Positions 1 through 14,100 of a stretch of DNA of 64,000 nt are shown here, piece by piece (position 1 is the first letter of the stretch; each line of letters begins with the position of its first letter). The stretch is from positions 15,530,024-15,594,023 of the forward strand of contig CM038716.1 in the NCBI GenBank assembly GCA_021613375.1, read 5' to 3'. Both the position numbers and the translations under genes were made by a program. The notes under the pieces are model-generated. The model was not told where the DNA came from. It ran no database searches and worked only from the letters and a program-made list of their open reading frames with translations. This stretch comes from Megaleporinus macrocephalus (lineage: Eukaryota > Chordata > Actinopteri > Characiformes > Anostomidae).

Positions 1-371
1 AACCAAAACTGCACTTGAACAGTCTGAGAGCCCAACGGGTTCTATCTACCACTTGCATACATGCATGTTTTGTTACATGTTGATGCTGTGATATGTTCTG
101 CAGTATATTAAAGCACTGAATAAATAAAGTTACATGGTCAGTAATGTCACATAACAAAATATGTAATGCACATAATCAAATAATGTTACATGAAGATCAG
201 CTTGCATTGTTTAATATATATATAAACTTTTGGATTACATTAATTCATAAAATTCCTCCAGACACCCACAGAAAAACATCTGGAACTGTGGTTGATCAAG
301 AGGCTCACAGTAAAAAAAATAGTGCTGGGCTAAAGGAATCATATACATGTCTACATGTCTACATATCTACA

Positions 372-855
372 TGTCTCAAAACCTAGTAAGCTGCCTATAT
401 AGGCAGCATTCTACGTCATAGTATGCCCGCTCCAGACACGTAGGCTGTCCCAATTCTTAAATACCTTAAACATGCTGTCAACTGAGGCACCTTTATTTTG
501 CCATGATTTTAAGGAAGCTTCCTCAGCCTCTAAGGCAATCCTATGATGCAATGCAGGCAGAACTTTTTCCCAACATGGTGGACAAAAGCATGTTATTTAA
601 TGTGTTTCCTGTCATACAACCACACAAACAGGTAGTTTGACCATTCTGCAGTTTTATACTTGAGCCATTAGCATTTATGCTAGTGGATTGTTAAGCCTTG
701 GCCTATTGTTTTGGATAGCCAGCCGCAGCTGCTCTATAACTAGAGTTTCTCAATAGTCTGTTTTATGAGGAGAGATGTCAGACAGAACGCTGCTTCTTAA
801 ACAGCTACCTACCTAGTCAGTGCACTACTTAGACAGCTCACTAGGTTTTGAGACA
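372..855. mobile_element. Non-autonomous DNA element with terminal inverted repeats, copy 1
   Basis: The left end TGTCTCAAAACCTAGTAAGC is matched in reverse complement by the right end (GAGCT...ACTAGGTTTTGAGACA), with a few mismatches over about 25 bases. The interior has no coding sequence. A diverged second copy in opposite orientation lies at about 35300-35790, sharing blocks such as the CATTAGCATTTATGCTAG stretch and the TTGTTTTGGATAGCC stretch. No clear target duplication is left, so the superfamily is open. Confidence 0.65.
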
Positions 856-914
856 CACCGAATGAGTGCTTATATTGTGCTTACGTGCTTAATACGATTA
901 GGTACATGACTTAA

Positions 915-1290
915 CAATAGGGGTCTAAGAAAATATCGAATATCGGGAAATTGTGTTTCGTGATACTGTATCGATTCTCAAAAACACAGTATCGATACAC
1001 AGATTCCTGGCAGACAGTGAATCATTCTGTAATGTGTTTAAACCTCTGACCACTAGATGGCAGTGTTGTAATCCATTTTCAGCTCCACTCCAACATTAAC
1101 AAGCAGCACAAGGGTGTAATGCTATTGTAAGCATTGACAAACCTGTTCATACAGTGGTGTGTTTTAATTGTAAGATCTGAAAAATCTCAATATATAACTT
1201 TGCTTGCAATATTGTTATATATTGAATCGTGACCGCTGTATCACGATACGTATTGTATTGCCAGGTTCTTGCCAATACACAGCCCTTACT
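915..1290. repeat. Dispersed repeat with repeated ATCGATA/ATCACGATA motifs
   Basis: The segment opens with TAGGGGTCTAAGAAAATATCG and closes with a reverse-complement-like CAATACACAGCCCTTA. Between these are several short palindromic blocks (TATCGATTC, GTATCGATACAC, TATCACGATACG). It looks like a widespread fish non-autonomous DNA element, recalled from memory rather than searched. It contains the CTCF-like site listed separately. Confidence 0.45.
1050..1063 (+). promoter_or_regulatory. CTCF-like motif CCACTAGATGGCAG
   Basis: The 14-mer fits the vertebrate CTCF core (CCASYAGRKGGCA-type) at all core positions. It lies inside the dispersed repeat at 915-1290, about 430 bp before the first coding exon of the Sec6-family gene. 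Occupancy cannot be judged from sequence. Confidence 0.4.
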
Positions 1291-1326
1291 TACTTTAACA
1301 AGGTAAACAAGGTCTTGATTTCAGGT

Positions 1327-1334
1327 TGACGTCA
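1327..1334 (+). promoter_or_regulatory. Palindromic CRE (TGACGTCA) upstream of first coding exon
   Basis: A full palindromic CREB/ATF site lies 144 bp before the ATG. Because the coding exon is preceded by a splice acceptor, this site is probably intronic or within an alternative promoter region, so its role is uncertain. Confidence 0.3.
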
Positions 1335-1477
1335 ATAGTTTCACACGTTCACTATGTCGGTACACTGACTGAAGAGAGCTTGAGAACATTCTAGGAGGTC
1401 ATGAGATGTTCCCCTTCTTTCTACAACCAGTCTGCTTTGCTTTCTTGCTGTCTGACCTGTTTGTCTCTTTGTGCAGG

Positions 1478-4400
1478 ATGGCAGGCCGATGCAGAGAGAA
1501 CAACCGTAAAGAGAGCTTGCCCAACGGAGACCTGTGCTCAGAAAGTGACGCTGACTCAACCAGTCGCAGACTCTCCTTTCTGAAGATCGTGGGCAGGGGC
1601 AAGCAGAAGAGGGAGTCCATGGTGGACCGTTCAGCATCGCCAGGTCCTGAGGAGGAACCAGTGGAGGAGGTGCCAGAGGTCAAACCGAGGGAACCTCTCT
1701 CAGGTAGGAGCAGAGCAGAGAATTATGGGGTATGATCACATCTCTTTCTGTCAATAGCACCATGGTTGAGGGTGTCATAAGTGCATGACCAGAAATTACA
1801 ATAACGTGGTCTCAATTTCATTTTAGAGTGAAAGGCTAGTACTGAGCTGGACCTGCATGCCCTTCATGCATAGTAGGCAGGTATTTGTGCAAGGAAGCAC
1901 GCTTAGATCAAGTTACAGCCTTTCAGGAGGCTTGTTGGGGCACGAGTAAGATTTGTAGCGGAACAATTCCTGAAAGCTTTTTATAAAAGTTTTTATGTAA
2001 TGTAAGTAGTTTACAAAGTCAGAACATTTGATCGCAGATACAATTAGCCATGCTCTGCATTTAATAAAACCTTTACAATCAGAATGTCGCTTGAAAGTAG
2101 TGTGTGCTTCAAAAATATATCTGCATCTGTTATCTGTTGTAGAAAGCATTTGAATAGCAGGTGTCATACGAGTGTGCATATAATGGTGACATGCGTTCCA
2201 ACTCTTAACCCAAGCATCATCTATGCAGCCCTTCTCCAAAATCTAAGCACTTTGCACTGTGCCAGTGAACCACCATAGCACTCTTATCACCAGAACCCAA
2301 CTCTAAAACGTGGTATGGCTGTCAAAGCTAAAATCATTGAGACATCATCATTTACTTCCCAGTATGATAAGACCAAAGCAAGGACTATTGAGAAAGAGGA
2401 ATCTGTGCAAAGGGGAACTGCGTATGTACCCCACTGTGTCATGTTTGGCCTTGTCTCTGCTTTCTTTCAGTGGGGTGGGGAGGGTGACAAGCTGCTGCTC
2501 TACATGCCCCAGCTGACACAGCACAAAAAGCCCTTTTATTTGTTTAACCACATTATGTTGACGGGAACCTTTCTGGTGACCTCCCCGTCATGGTCATGCT
2601 GGTTTTGAAGCTCTTACGCTCAAGACTGCTCTGTAAACTCCAGTCTGTACAGTAAAGACAGCTAAAGACTTTCTGAGATTTAGAATTGGTGACACATTTG
2701 ACAAATATTGACACTTTTGTTAGCTACATGGTCAGTTTCTGTGTACAGTTTTACTTTCTTTTTCTTCAGTTAGAGAACTGGATCTTTTTTAGGGATGGTC
2801 CCCACGTTTGGTGGAAAGTACTAAGAATGCCTGCCGCAGAGCAAACTTCCAGTCCTCCACCCACTTCTATCATTTGCTTACCTAGTTTTATAGAAAACTG
2901 CTGTGTAATATTCGACCACAAGCTAGCAAGTGTCAAGTGAGTTCAAATCATCACCACTTACACCTGTTCAAGGCAGGAGATAACCCAATTTTCTAGCCAT
3001 CCCTATATGACATATGTAATATGGTGATAGCAGTGTCTCTGTCTGAACCGGAGCTAGCCAGGGGTTGTGTTTACGGTCTTGCTTTCGGGCTGTAGCCATG
3101 GGTCTTTATTCCGTAGCCATAAATCTCTTTTTACTGCCCAAAATGTTAAAAATGAATATGAATTATGGGCTCACACATCTACTGAATATTGTGTAGTAAG
3201 CTTATCCTAGTTGGCCTTCTCCATTACAGTACAACAGTTATTAGATATTCATTTCTGGTCACCTTAAGCTGGTTGTTAAGTAGAAAGAATAGTAAAAATT
3301 AAGCATCTGTTATTGTATTTTTTGTTTTGTTTTACTAATAGTGTTGGTAGCAGAGTACACAAAAGTAGCTTAGCTATAACGGGCCAAGCAACCATGGTAG
3401 AAGTAACTAGCATTCTAGTAACTGCCTTAGTTAGCTAGTACGTTTGCTGACTTTAGTTAACCAGTTACACAAATCAGCATAAATCAGCAGGTGCAGCAGA
3501 TGAATTAATAGGACACCTACAGTTACATTTAAACAACAAGACTAGACTTGCTAGTTCAATTGGAAATTCTTTTTGGAGAATCTTAATTAGTCCATTATTT
3601 ATAATCTGTCCATATATATTTGGTTGACCCATTTCTTTTCCATCAAACAGGTTCTTGAACCAGCACCCAGTACAGGAAAACAGTGCTTTGTTTTGCAGAC
3701 ATCAGTTGTGTGTCAAAGGAAAACAATGTTCGGTCAGAGCAGCTCTTCTCAAGTGACTCTGTGTTCCTTGGTGTTATGTTGAGGGAGTTATTCTGACAGC
3801 ATTGCAGATCTTTAAATGGCAGGAAATGGGCACTTAACATGGTGAACTAAGTTAGTACATTTGCACATTAGTCTTTTGTGCATAAAGAATAAGAACACAG
3901 TGTTGAGGATCAGCTTCAGGGGCAATAATCATGTGTTAACTGCTTGACCTTTTGAAAGTCCAGACATTTATTACATCCTAAGGATTATTTATTAATAATG
4001 ACATGGAAAACAATTCAAACTGTTCAAGTTATTGTTAAGTCACAGGACTGAAGAAGGGCTCAGTGATGAATTTTAAGGCATATTGTTCAGTACTATGAAT
4101 TATCCAGTAGCTGTTGTAAAACTTTAATGTGAAATTTAGCAATCAAAGAAAATGTGCGATAGTGTTACATAATCTGGCAGACATCTGGAGCTCAGTAACG
4201 AGTCTCCTGTTTGAAACATGTTACAGCTACTCTCTTTCACTGTGAATAAACTGAACAACATGACTTTTCAGTGTCTGGTAACAGTCAAGACAAGATATGG
4301 AACCAACTGTCTTTGAACAATGAGACGGGCTTTGGTTAGATTTGGTGAATGCACATTGATAAGACGGCCGTTTATCGAGGTGGTTACCCTCAGAGTAGTA

Positions 4401-7400
4401 AATGATTTCCAGACCTCACAGAATTACAATCCACATTCCTCAGCCATAAAACTATAACTGCGCTTAGAGCCACACAACATTGGCCACCATGGAAACAGTG
4501 TCAACGCTTGACCTTGGTCACCAGTACATTCATATATGTGCAATAGCATGACTGGCTGACTTCATAAACTCCTAGTACCTCAGCTAAGCTTTCACACATG
4601 TGAACGTACATGAGCTACTACCTTCTTCAAAAAGCAGAGCATTGCTGAATGTAGGGCTGATGAGAATAATGTGAGGCAAACTTTTCAAATGATCTAATTT
4701 GGTCTCTGTTCTGTTGACACTGTACATATTAACACTAATTAAGGCTGGGAGCAAGACCAGCATGTCCTCAGACGCTGGGTTCATGTCATCAGACTGCACC
4801 CAGTTCAGCAGTCTCCAGTGACAGAAATGGCAGGAGGGGCAGCGGTTATACTAATAGCTTCTCCTTGTCCAAATGCTTGAGTGTCCTCAAGAGTTTAAAA
4901 GCATAAGCCAGTGTTTCTTGACCTGATCTTTTTCTGCCGGTTCTGTATTATGTGGTCAGTTACCACAGACAGTAATTTTAATATGGGATGTGCATTCCGA
5001 CTAATTTTGAGCATCCATAGTTTTAGCAATTTCTTATGATGTATGATTTAACAGTTGGGTGATTTTGGTGGGAAGTGGTTAATCGAAGAGAAACATTGCT
5101 TTTCTGGTGTTTTGGTGATCATAAGCAAGGGGTCACAATGTTTACAATGAAAATATACCCATTTTTTAATATCCAAAACCACCAGTGAACATATGTGTGC
5201 CTTTTGAGTTGTTATACATTATATATCTTTACAGACTATTATGTTTTACCACATCTCACAATGCCAACATCTAACAAGAAGATCTATAGGCTTTCATTCT
5301 GGATAAAAAGCCACAGTATAAGATGTCAATAAGATGTTATCAAAGAAATGTATTTTCACTGGTTCTAGCTAAAATTAGCCAAGTAGTTAGCCTGGTTAGT
5401 GAAAAAGCCCCGCCAGAGCCAGCACAGTGTCTCTGCCTGATATGATATTCTTAACAACACGCCATTTACAATGCACATAAGATAAGGCACTTTATTTCTA
5501 ATACTAATTTGCAAAGCTGTCAGATGTTACGGTTAGAGGACCAGTGAATACCCCTCCCTCACCCTCCCTTTCCACCTACAGAGGGCATCAGGTTTTCGCA
5601 GATTTGATGATGAGGATTTATCCTCCCTTTATTTCTCTTCTCCTAAATAATATTAACCATTCTCTATTAGTCAAATTAGGTCTCAAATTTCTCACAACAC
5701 AAAATGGTTAAAAACTGGCTCGGGCCACAATGAAGTGACTACAAGAGCTGTTAAATAGGGCAAGGGGTCAAATCCTCTTCTACAGTAAAACGGTATGTTG
5801 GCTATTTTCTTTCTGTGGGTGAAGACTAGAGTTTAAAATCAAATAATACATTTCTGATAGCAGGTGTGAGACCAGTATTAAACCAAAGTGTCCTCACATG
5901 ATATAGGGAATCATAACACTAGGAACATAGATGCAAATTAATAGATTACATTTTCTGAAGGGTCTAAGCACTGAGAGAGAGGACCAATAACATCAACCGA
6001 ATATTATATGCAACAGGGTTATGATTATTGCCTGTCACCTGCTCATGCCATGCTGCTCTCTCTCTCCCTCTTTCTCTCTATTTGCCTCTCTTTCTCTCCC
6101 TTTCTTTCTTTTTCTCTCTCACTTATTGACCCTATCTTTTACCATTTTGTGGCTTGATAAAAAAAATGAAAAAGTTTCTAAATATATATAATTTAGTATA
6201 ATATATATACTCTTATAACCACAAAAAGCAAGTAAGTCTAAACAATGTGTTCTGTCTCTCTCTTGTCTGCTTCATTCAGTACTGGGACAGCGCCACCCAG
6301 TCGTATGCAAATATCTGTTTTATTTTTTATTTTTTATTTTTTTATTTATACAAACTCACATTCTGATATCTATATTTATTGCTAAACTGCTTTTTTGGCT
6401 ATATAAACAAGCTATTTAACATGATAGCTGACTACTTTTGAGTGTTACAGGTTTTAACTTCTTTCAATTACATAACAGAGATTATGCTGAGGGGTAATCT
6501 AATAAGTACATTTCTTGACAATGCATCACAAACTCTGGTTCTGTACCCTAGCAACTGGTTAATTAGCTACCAAGATAAGTTTACTAGCAAATAACCTTAG
6601 CAACATGAATCAGCAGGTGTGGCAAAAGAATGAATAGGGTACTTACAGTAACATTCACACAACAAGACCAAACTGGCCAGCCAATCACAAAAAGATCCCA
6701 AAAAGTCCTAACTAGTTGCAGATTTGGTGGACCCATTTATTTCCTTCACAAAATTAGTTGAGTGAGCACCCTAAACAGGAAATATCTACTTTGGGATTCT
6801 CAAACTGGTTAGCCAGCTCTGACAGCAACCTCTGATTCTATTTTTCTTTCTGTGTCTTCCAACTGGTGCCTTAAAAATAAAAAACAAAATCAGTTGCTGA
6901 ATTCTTACCCTGTGAAGAAACAAACAATACTCAAATAGTAATTTCAGTAACGTTATTCGAGTACTAATTTCGATGTATTTCCCTCTATTTAGAAAAGAAC
7001 AGAAAACCTGTCATCTCAAAGAAGGCTTATAATGAAGTCAATGGGCAATTATTTTTAACAGCCCATTGACCTCTATTACAAGTGCCATGTTGAACATTCT
7101 GCATGCAGGCAGGGCAGATAGAGATTAGCTAAAGTGCACACAAGCATTTCTTTAAGATTTATTCCAATGGCATTGGGACGGGCTCAGTCTCGCCCAGGGA
7201 CACTGGACACCACAGCCCTGCAAATTTGACCCAGCTGTGACTGTGAGGGCTTTGTGGATTGGGGGAGTTATGAAAAGAGATCCCGGCTCCTCTGCTCACT
7301 TTTGAAGAAAAATATTTATCCACCCCCGCACGCATTTGACAGAAAAGAAGGCATAAATGATTTCAACAGGGGGTGTGTCGATGGTCTGTTTTTCTAAAGC

Positions 7401-10400
7401 CCCTTGGAGTACTTCTGTATGCCAGCTGAACAAGTAGTTAAACAGAGATACTGGAGAGCATTGAAGGCGAGTAATTTATGCCTCATGGGGTTAATAAGGA
7501 GAAGTCCAGTGTCCTGGGCCAGAACGTAAGTAGATCCTATACGAGCTCCTGCCCGGAAACTCTGGATTATCTACTCTGTAGTGACAGAATGGCATCTGAC
7601 AGTGATGTTGATTATGCAGGTGCTTAAGCTATGTTAGAGGATATCTTGCTTAGTCATTACTTTATAGTGGAGTTGGTTGTTGTACCCCACCCCTGCAGTG
7701 CTAATGCCAAAAGCATAGTTTTCCCACAGTCCTCTGCAGGAAGTAACATTTTCTTGATTCAAATTGTTTCCACAGGAATAAAATATATTACACCATGATA
7801 ACTGCCAAGGGTAAGTCCAAAACTGCGTTTGAGCACCAATTATTTCAAGAAAAAAATCAGAAAACATATTTAAACGAAAATTATACATAATTTTGTTGCT
7901 GGTAAGTGCAAAGCCATGAACATGTGGGAGGCGTGGTCACTAGCACAGGTTCTTGGGAAGCACCACAGCTCTTGTAAGATTTAAAACAAAATGTAAAATG
8001 TTGTTGAAGTTGGCTTGGGGATCTGTATGTGTGTTGTTTGTGGTATTCTGTGCTGCGCTGTGGGGCTAGTTGGTGTGTGTTGGGGTCAACCATGAACTGT
8101 AGATGTATGGTCTGTATGGTGCATGTAATCTGGAACACCAGCAGCTTCTTTGTTTGAATTAAAAAACTTTTCTCTGTAACAGTTTTTTGATAGCTATACA
8201 TTCTTTCTGAGCCAAAAAGAATGTGTTTTTTTTTAGATTGATTTTCTATTATCACACAGTCAAGAGTCACAGTCAAAGTCAAGTCTCAGTCACAGAATGC
8301 AAGCAGATATAATGCATACTTTCAGAGTATTGTCTATTTTTAGGTATAACAACGTTTACATTGCTCTGGTTTCAGTTAAGCAGGGGTGGGTTATCTATAC
8401 ATGAGCAAAGTCTACTCTTCACAGCAAGTTTAGAGTGCAAGTAGATTTGGAAACAAAGAAGTAGTGTTCTTCTCTTATGGATAACTCAGCTTCCCTCCCC
8501 ATTCTTGGCAGTCTTCCCCATTTTAATGACTTTGGGATAAGCCATAAGAACAGCACTCAACATCTGGCAATTAAGACTCAGTGTGGTTTCAAGGGCATAC
8601 TTGACAGGTTTCTGCTCGGTGGTGATTGGAATCAGGCTGTTGGGGAGCAAAGCAGGTTCAATGCTCGAATTGGTGCCCGTTCAAAACTTACACCACCTCC
8701 TCAATGACGTTTTGTCGTTGTTTTGTCCTTGGGTGGAGAGGTCTTGAGCCGGACGGGCCTACCAAAGGAAGTGGCTCTTAAGTTTTGACACAACAGTGAA
8801 CACACTCATTTTTCCTAGACCTCCTCCTCCTCTGTGATAGCAGTAGGGCTGTATTGTATTATATATTTAGACCTCCTTCCGATGGGCTGGCAAAGCGGCT
8901 CCGATACGATGCAAGGTGGAGGCGGAGAGGGACAGTGTGTGGTGGCATGGCTGCACACACTCCTTCCTCGAATGGGACAGGGACGGATAAGCTGGGCGCC
9001 AGCCGAGCTGCCACGCATCCCTTTTGCTATAAAGAGTTTTTTTTCAGGAAATGAATGGGCAGCTGACTCGTATGAGGAGCCTGGTATGCCTGATCAACAA
9101 TTTAACAGAATTGCTTCTTTTCACAGCTGATCTGTGACTCATCCTTACATGGAAATACGAAACTACTTTGTAGGTTTTCGGGAAGCTTCCTATAATAAAA
9201 AACATATTTTGATTTCTGGGAATTTGGGGGAAAATTTTGGAAAAATGCACCTATGTGTTTCAGACATTGCAAAATGTTCTCCTTGTGTTTTTATTTCATT
9301 GTAAGTTTTATTTTATCTTTATTGTTAGTATTATTAGTTATGTTATAATACACATATTAAAATAGGTCTAGTGGAACCTATTTTAGCCTATTATTTCTTA
9401 CTTTCTGTAAATTGACTATATGGACTAAGTAAAGCTTTAGCCATGTACATTGATTCTGACATGTTTTTAAATGTGACACAGCCATTGACAGTCATTTAAA
9501 ACAGAGATCACTCTTATATATACTCTCATATGTCTGAAAGGCACAGCAGTACCTTACAACAGCCTGAGTGGGAAGATAAAAACAAGAAATAACTCCTGGC
9601 CTCAAATATCCAATCCAGCTCATAAAGGGTTTTATAATTACCTGATGGGCTAGATTAGTATCTTCTTGGTAAGAATCATTGAAAGTCAGTATAATGGAGA
9701 AAAAGAGGGACTTGTGGGAATAATGCTGAAGTGGTGAACTTTAAGACCCATGGCTTTTGTCTGCCCTGTGTTTGACTGGTAGCCTGTCCAGTGTGTTTCT
9801 TGCCTTCCACCCTCTGAATGCTAGGATGAGCTCCAGCACCCCTTTGCGACCTGGAAGGATAAGCTAGTTACAAGATGAGTGACTGAAATTACTGTAAATA
9901 AAAATTTTGATAGGTAGCCTGCATTAACATTGACATTATATAACATTAGCTTTTTTCTATATCTTAACTTTCTCACTTTGTCAGTTGCTCGTTTTATTAT
10001 CTGGAGGGTCTGCCAGCACAGACTGAGAAATAATAACCAGGTCAGAAAAACAGAAACAGAAGAACCAGATAAGAAAACATGGGGTTGAACAAGCCATTTG
10101 GATTTGGCTCCCTTGTTGTGTAAATTGGGCCACTCCCAAACCCCTCCAGCCTGCTCCCCAGCTGTTTAGTGCTAGCTAAAGTATCAGCTGAGGTAATATA
10201 TTGACAAACATAATTATCGAGAAAGTTCTTGTCATTACTTTGGAAGATGAGAGTGGATTGAGCATCGGTTCATTACCATTCAAAGTAACGCAACTTGGCC
10301 GTTCTCATCAGGGCTGTTTAAAAAAGGTGCTTACAGAATTTTAATTGATGAATGTCACAGACATTTTATTAAGACTCAATGAAACTGTGTTCATTTTTTG

Positions 10401-11103
10401 AAAAAGGGTCTTTAAATTGTCAATTGTCAGAACATTTGATTTATGTTTTGGTGTCTAGTTTTAACATTTCTGTGTAAATTCTGCATTGTTATAACACAAC
10501 AATAATTGATATGCAAGCAATCTATACTGCAGACCCTCACTGAAAACCTAAAAACCTAAACCCCACCCTTCTCATAAAGGATCTTTTAACTCTGAACTGA
10601 TTTAGAGGCAAGAGCGGAAATGACATCCTTTCCAGGCTCCCTGAGGTACAGTGGAAATGCTATATAATCAGGCACCCCTGTGCGTTTCCAAACAAAGAGA
10701 TTACATAAGAGGTACACCAGAGTTATTGGAACATGATGAATTATATTGCTGCTGTTTAAAAAATTCATGATGAATGGACCAATAAATGCTCAATATCTAT
10801 TAACTTGCATGGCAAGTAATAAGGGTTTTTGTCATTTGCTGTAAAATTAGTAATTTGGAGATCCTTGTTTTTTTTTGTACAGCAACAATGTTTAACATAC
10901 TGTAGGTCAGTCACATGCAGACAAAATACCTGTTCTGTGAGAATAGTTTAGTGTAGGCAGACTCACTATGGAATATATCTCGTCAATGTCCAAAAAAAAA
11001 GTATCTGACAAATAGCAACCTTTACAGCCTTCTTCACTTTTTGTGTAAGTGGAAGCAGAACATTCTAGAGCATTTCTATAGGCCCATTATTTAGGAAATG
11101 TTA

Positions 11104-11138
<35 letters not shown>

Positions 11139-14100
11139 TATATATGAGTAAGTGAGTTTTCATTCATTTTCGTTTCATATAATAATATAACTTTGCATGT
11201 CCTACACAATTAGGAGAGCTCAATTATGACCGTAACAGTATTGCCCTCCAGCACCTTTCATTCAGCTAAACTTGCCAAACTTGCCGTTAAACACTTCCAT
11301 ATTACATAATCAGCCAAGTAAATGTCTTATGGAGCTGATGGTCATGATCATTACTCATGTTAATGTCATGGTGTATTAGATATTTAATGATGGCCCTATA
11401 AGGGTTTAGTCAGGGAGAGGCATTTTTTTGGGCCGAACTATACATAAATTAAAGGCCTCAGCTACCTCTTGTCCTCCCTTGCAAACCTAGTCAGACACGT
11501 TGGCAAAACGTCTGACTGGGTCATGTCCTGTCATCGCCCATCTGAACAAACTGCTTGTTTTAGGAAATTTGCGCGTCCCAAATGAGAATGTTGTAATGGG
11601 TGTGAGCTCTGATCTCAGTGGGAACTGGCCTACTTCATCAATCATTTTATTATAAATGTAAAAAGTCCTTGTTTGACCACTGCAGATGCACTAGTGAGGT
11701 CACTCAAATTCATGGCCTTGTAAGAGTATATGTGTTGTGCTTAACAAAGTGAAATATCCTGTGTAGTGTATTATTGGCCAAAGAAAAGTTTCTGTGAAAA
11801 TGAACAAAATAAATAGTTTTTACCAGCTTCAGTTCCAAATCCCTTCTAGCAAGATTTCATAGAAAACAGCCAAGGCGGTGCTCCTGTCTTAAGTGATTAA
11901 TCTTCTTTGTAGGTGATCTGTGCAGAAAACTACACGCTTCATGCTACAGTTATATGATGTATCATCTTGGACACCTTTATGCATCCAGATGACGCATCAA
12001 GTTTGAACCAGTTAAACAACATTCTTTCTTGCAAAGGACTTTCACCCTTTTAATCTCTGCAAGAATAAACAGTAATGACTGAAGTCTAAGACCATCTGAT
12101 CCCTGATGAGCCCTAATGAAATGCAGGACTAGGAAGTGTATAAAAGCAACAGTTCTCCAGAGATGCTGTGAACTCCAGCATTGTGTTCAATAGTGATATG
12201 CATCAGAACTAGTTCCAAAATGACAAAGAGGCATACAAGTGTGCCTTTGGACATGAAGAAAATTGATGCCCCAGTGTGTTTTAACACCTGAGTTTGGAAA
12301 GGATGTATTACAATTCATCGCTGTGCAAAGAAAAACAAGTACTTTACAGGAGAGGACAAAAACAGGGGAACCAGAATTTCTTCCAAGCTATTTTAGAGCA
12401 TTTGCATTGGTCCATGAATGAACCATGAAATGTTCACACAAAGTAAAAGGCAGCTGTTGTGTTCAAATGTGGTGGAAAATAAAAATGGACAAAAATAGAG
12501 GTACATGGTATTCCTTGAACTTTCCTTGGTTGAATTACGGGATCAAACAGATAAGCATGTTGTTGTTTCTTTCCTAATGGCTAACCACTGTAGCTGTTTT
12601 ACAAAACACAAATTATTCATAAACCCTTTAATAAAAAGCTCCCAAATAGGGTTCTTTGCAGCAATGCCATAAAAGTCACTTCCCACACTGGTCCTAGAGC
12701 ATCCTATGTCTTGCCATTTAGTGTTTTACCTGAACCAACAACAACCAGTCTAACCAATCCAGTAATTAACAAGCCATTCGAATGTTTTATGGACATTTTT
12801 TAAAGATTTCAGCAGACAAAAAGCTAATTGTGTTTCTTTCCACTACCATAACTAGTGGCTACATTGAAGCCAGCAAGGAGTTAGTTTGCATTAAGTAGAA
12901 TCATCTTTTTATGGCCATGTTGCCTGGAGATGCTGGGCAGGACCAGCAGAAATCTCTGTGCCCCCCCCTACGCTGTCCACCTCGCATTTGAGAATGCAAA
13001 CACACAGCTAGTTTGGAAAAAATAATTGTGGATAGACATTTTTCAAAGAGCTTTGAGTTGCAATATTTGAAATACTATGCACCATGATTAGACCACTTCT
13101 GTGGAGTATAGGGTATTGGGTGGATCTTTAAGAAAAGTGTAACAACAGATCACCATTGTGTATAGCCTGTATGCCAAGCAATAAGATCAGGGGGAATGAA
13201 ATTGTGTGACTCGTGACTTGATGTATCATTGTTCAAAAACTCTTTTCTACCACCCGAATTCAGCTTTAGCAATATTCTAACTTTTACACCACATACAACT
13301 CACCATTTTTCTTTCTTTTTATTTTAAATTTGCCAAGAATTTGTGGATGGAAAACCTGCTTTTGTTGAGCTGCTAGCAAGCAAGAAGGGGTTAAAGGGGA
13401 GGTTTGAGAACCTACTGCTCAACAAGGCATCTGTGCTGAGATGAAATGCAGCTTTTTAAAAATGAAATAAAGATGTGCTCCAAAAAAACAACAGCAGTGA
13501 AACAAAAAACAGTTCATAAATGTTAACTTGCTTGTTCACAGGCGAGGAGAAAAATCTAGTTCCTTTCCATCGAAATATATTCCATCAACACTGATGAAGA
13601 AAAAATTGCATAGTTGCCACTGAGGGACCTTTAAAACAGATGGAAACTATTTTATGGATGATGTGAAAAAAAGTTCTGCAGGGAAATGCAAGTGATTTAT
13701 CTATGGCATCACTTCAGAGAAACCTTTTTTGGCACTGTTGTTATTGAGAGCGTAGGTTTTGATCTATTCAGGATCACCAGAGCTCTGATTTACCAAGCTT
13801 CTTTTTTCTCCCTTTAAATCTCTTTACATCTTCAGTGTTGGAGATCTTGCAGCTAGTGACCAAGCGAGACTTGTTCCTTGCGGATACCCACATCCTAGAG
13901 CTGGAACAGGAGTGTATGGAAGTGTCCTCCTCACCAGCTGGAGGCAATGTCCCTGAGGATCTGACGAGCCCCAGCAAAGACAGCAGTCGGCGCAAGGCCA
14001 AGGATGTGGAGCTGCTGTACGAGGCCCTGCAGAAGGAGCTGTGGGATGTGGTTAGAGAGTCTCTGCGATCTCCCACCGCTGGACCTAACCTGGGCTTGGT

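Larger units (their letters stand above)
1704..13835 (+). other. Intron 1 of the Sec6-family gene (about 12.1 kb)
   Basis: Donor GTAGGA at 1704 and acceptor TTCAG ending 13835, both phase 1. No credible exon was found inside. Contents seen: a short CT-rich tract (about 6054-6122), a near-perfect hairpin (7024-7086), a GC-richer patch (about 8560-9050) with a TATAAAG-like string near 9028, a TA/CA microsatellite (11103-11149) and one MITE copy (12315-12500). The many short open frames here are spaced at random and lack splice context. Confidence 0.75.

Noticed and set aside
2790..3005. Possible hAT-type element with TAGGGATGG ends
   Set aside because: Only about 9 bases of inverted repeat and no 8-bp flanking duplication; could be chance.
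8815..9130. Possible alternative promoter with TATAAAG
   Set aside because: A GC-richer patch with one TATA-like string, but no following exon with a donor that fits the gene.
10540..10566. Telomere-like AAACCTAAAAACCTAAACCC
   Set aside because: Only about three imperfect units; too short and irregular for an interstitial telomere.
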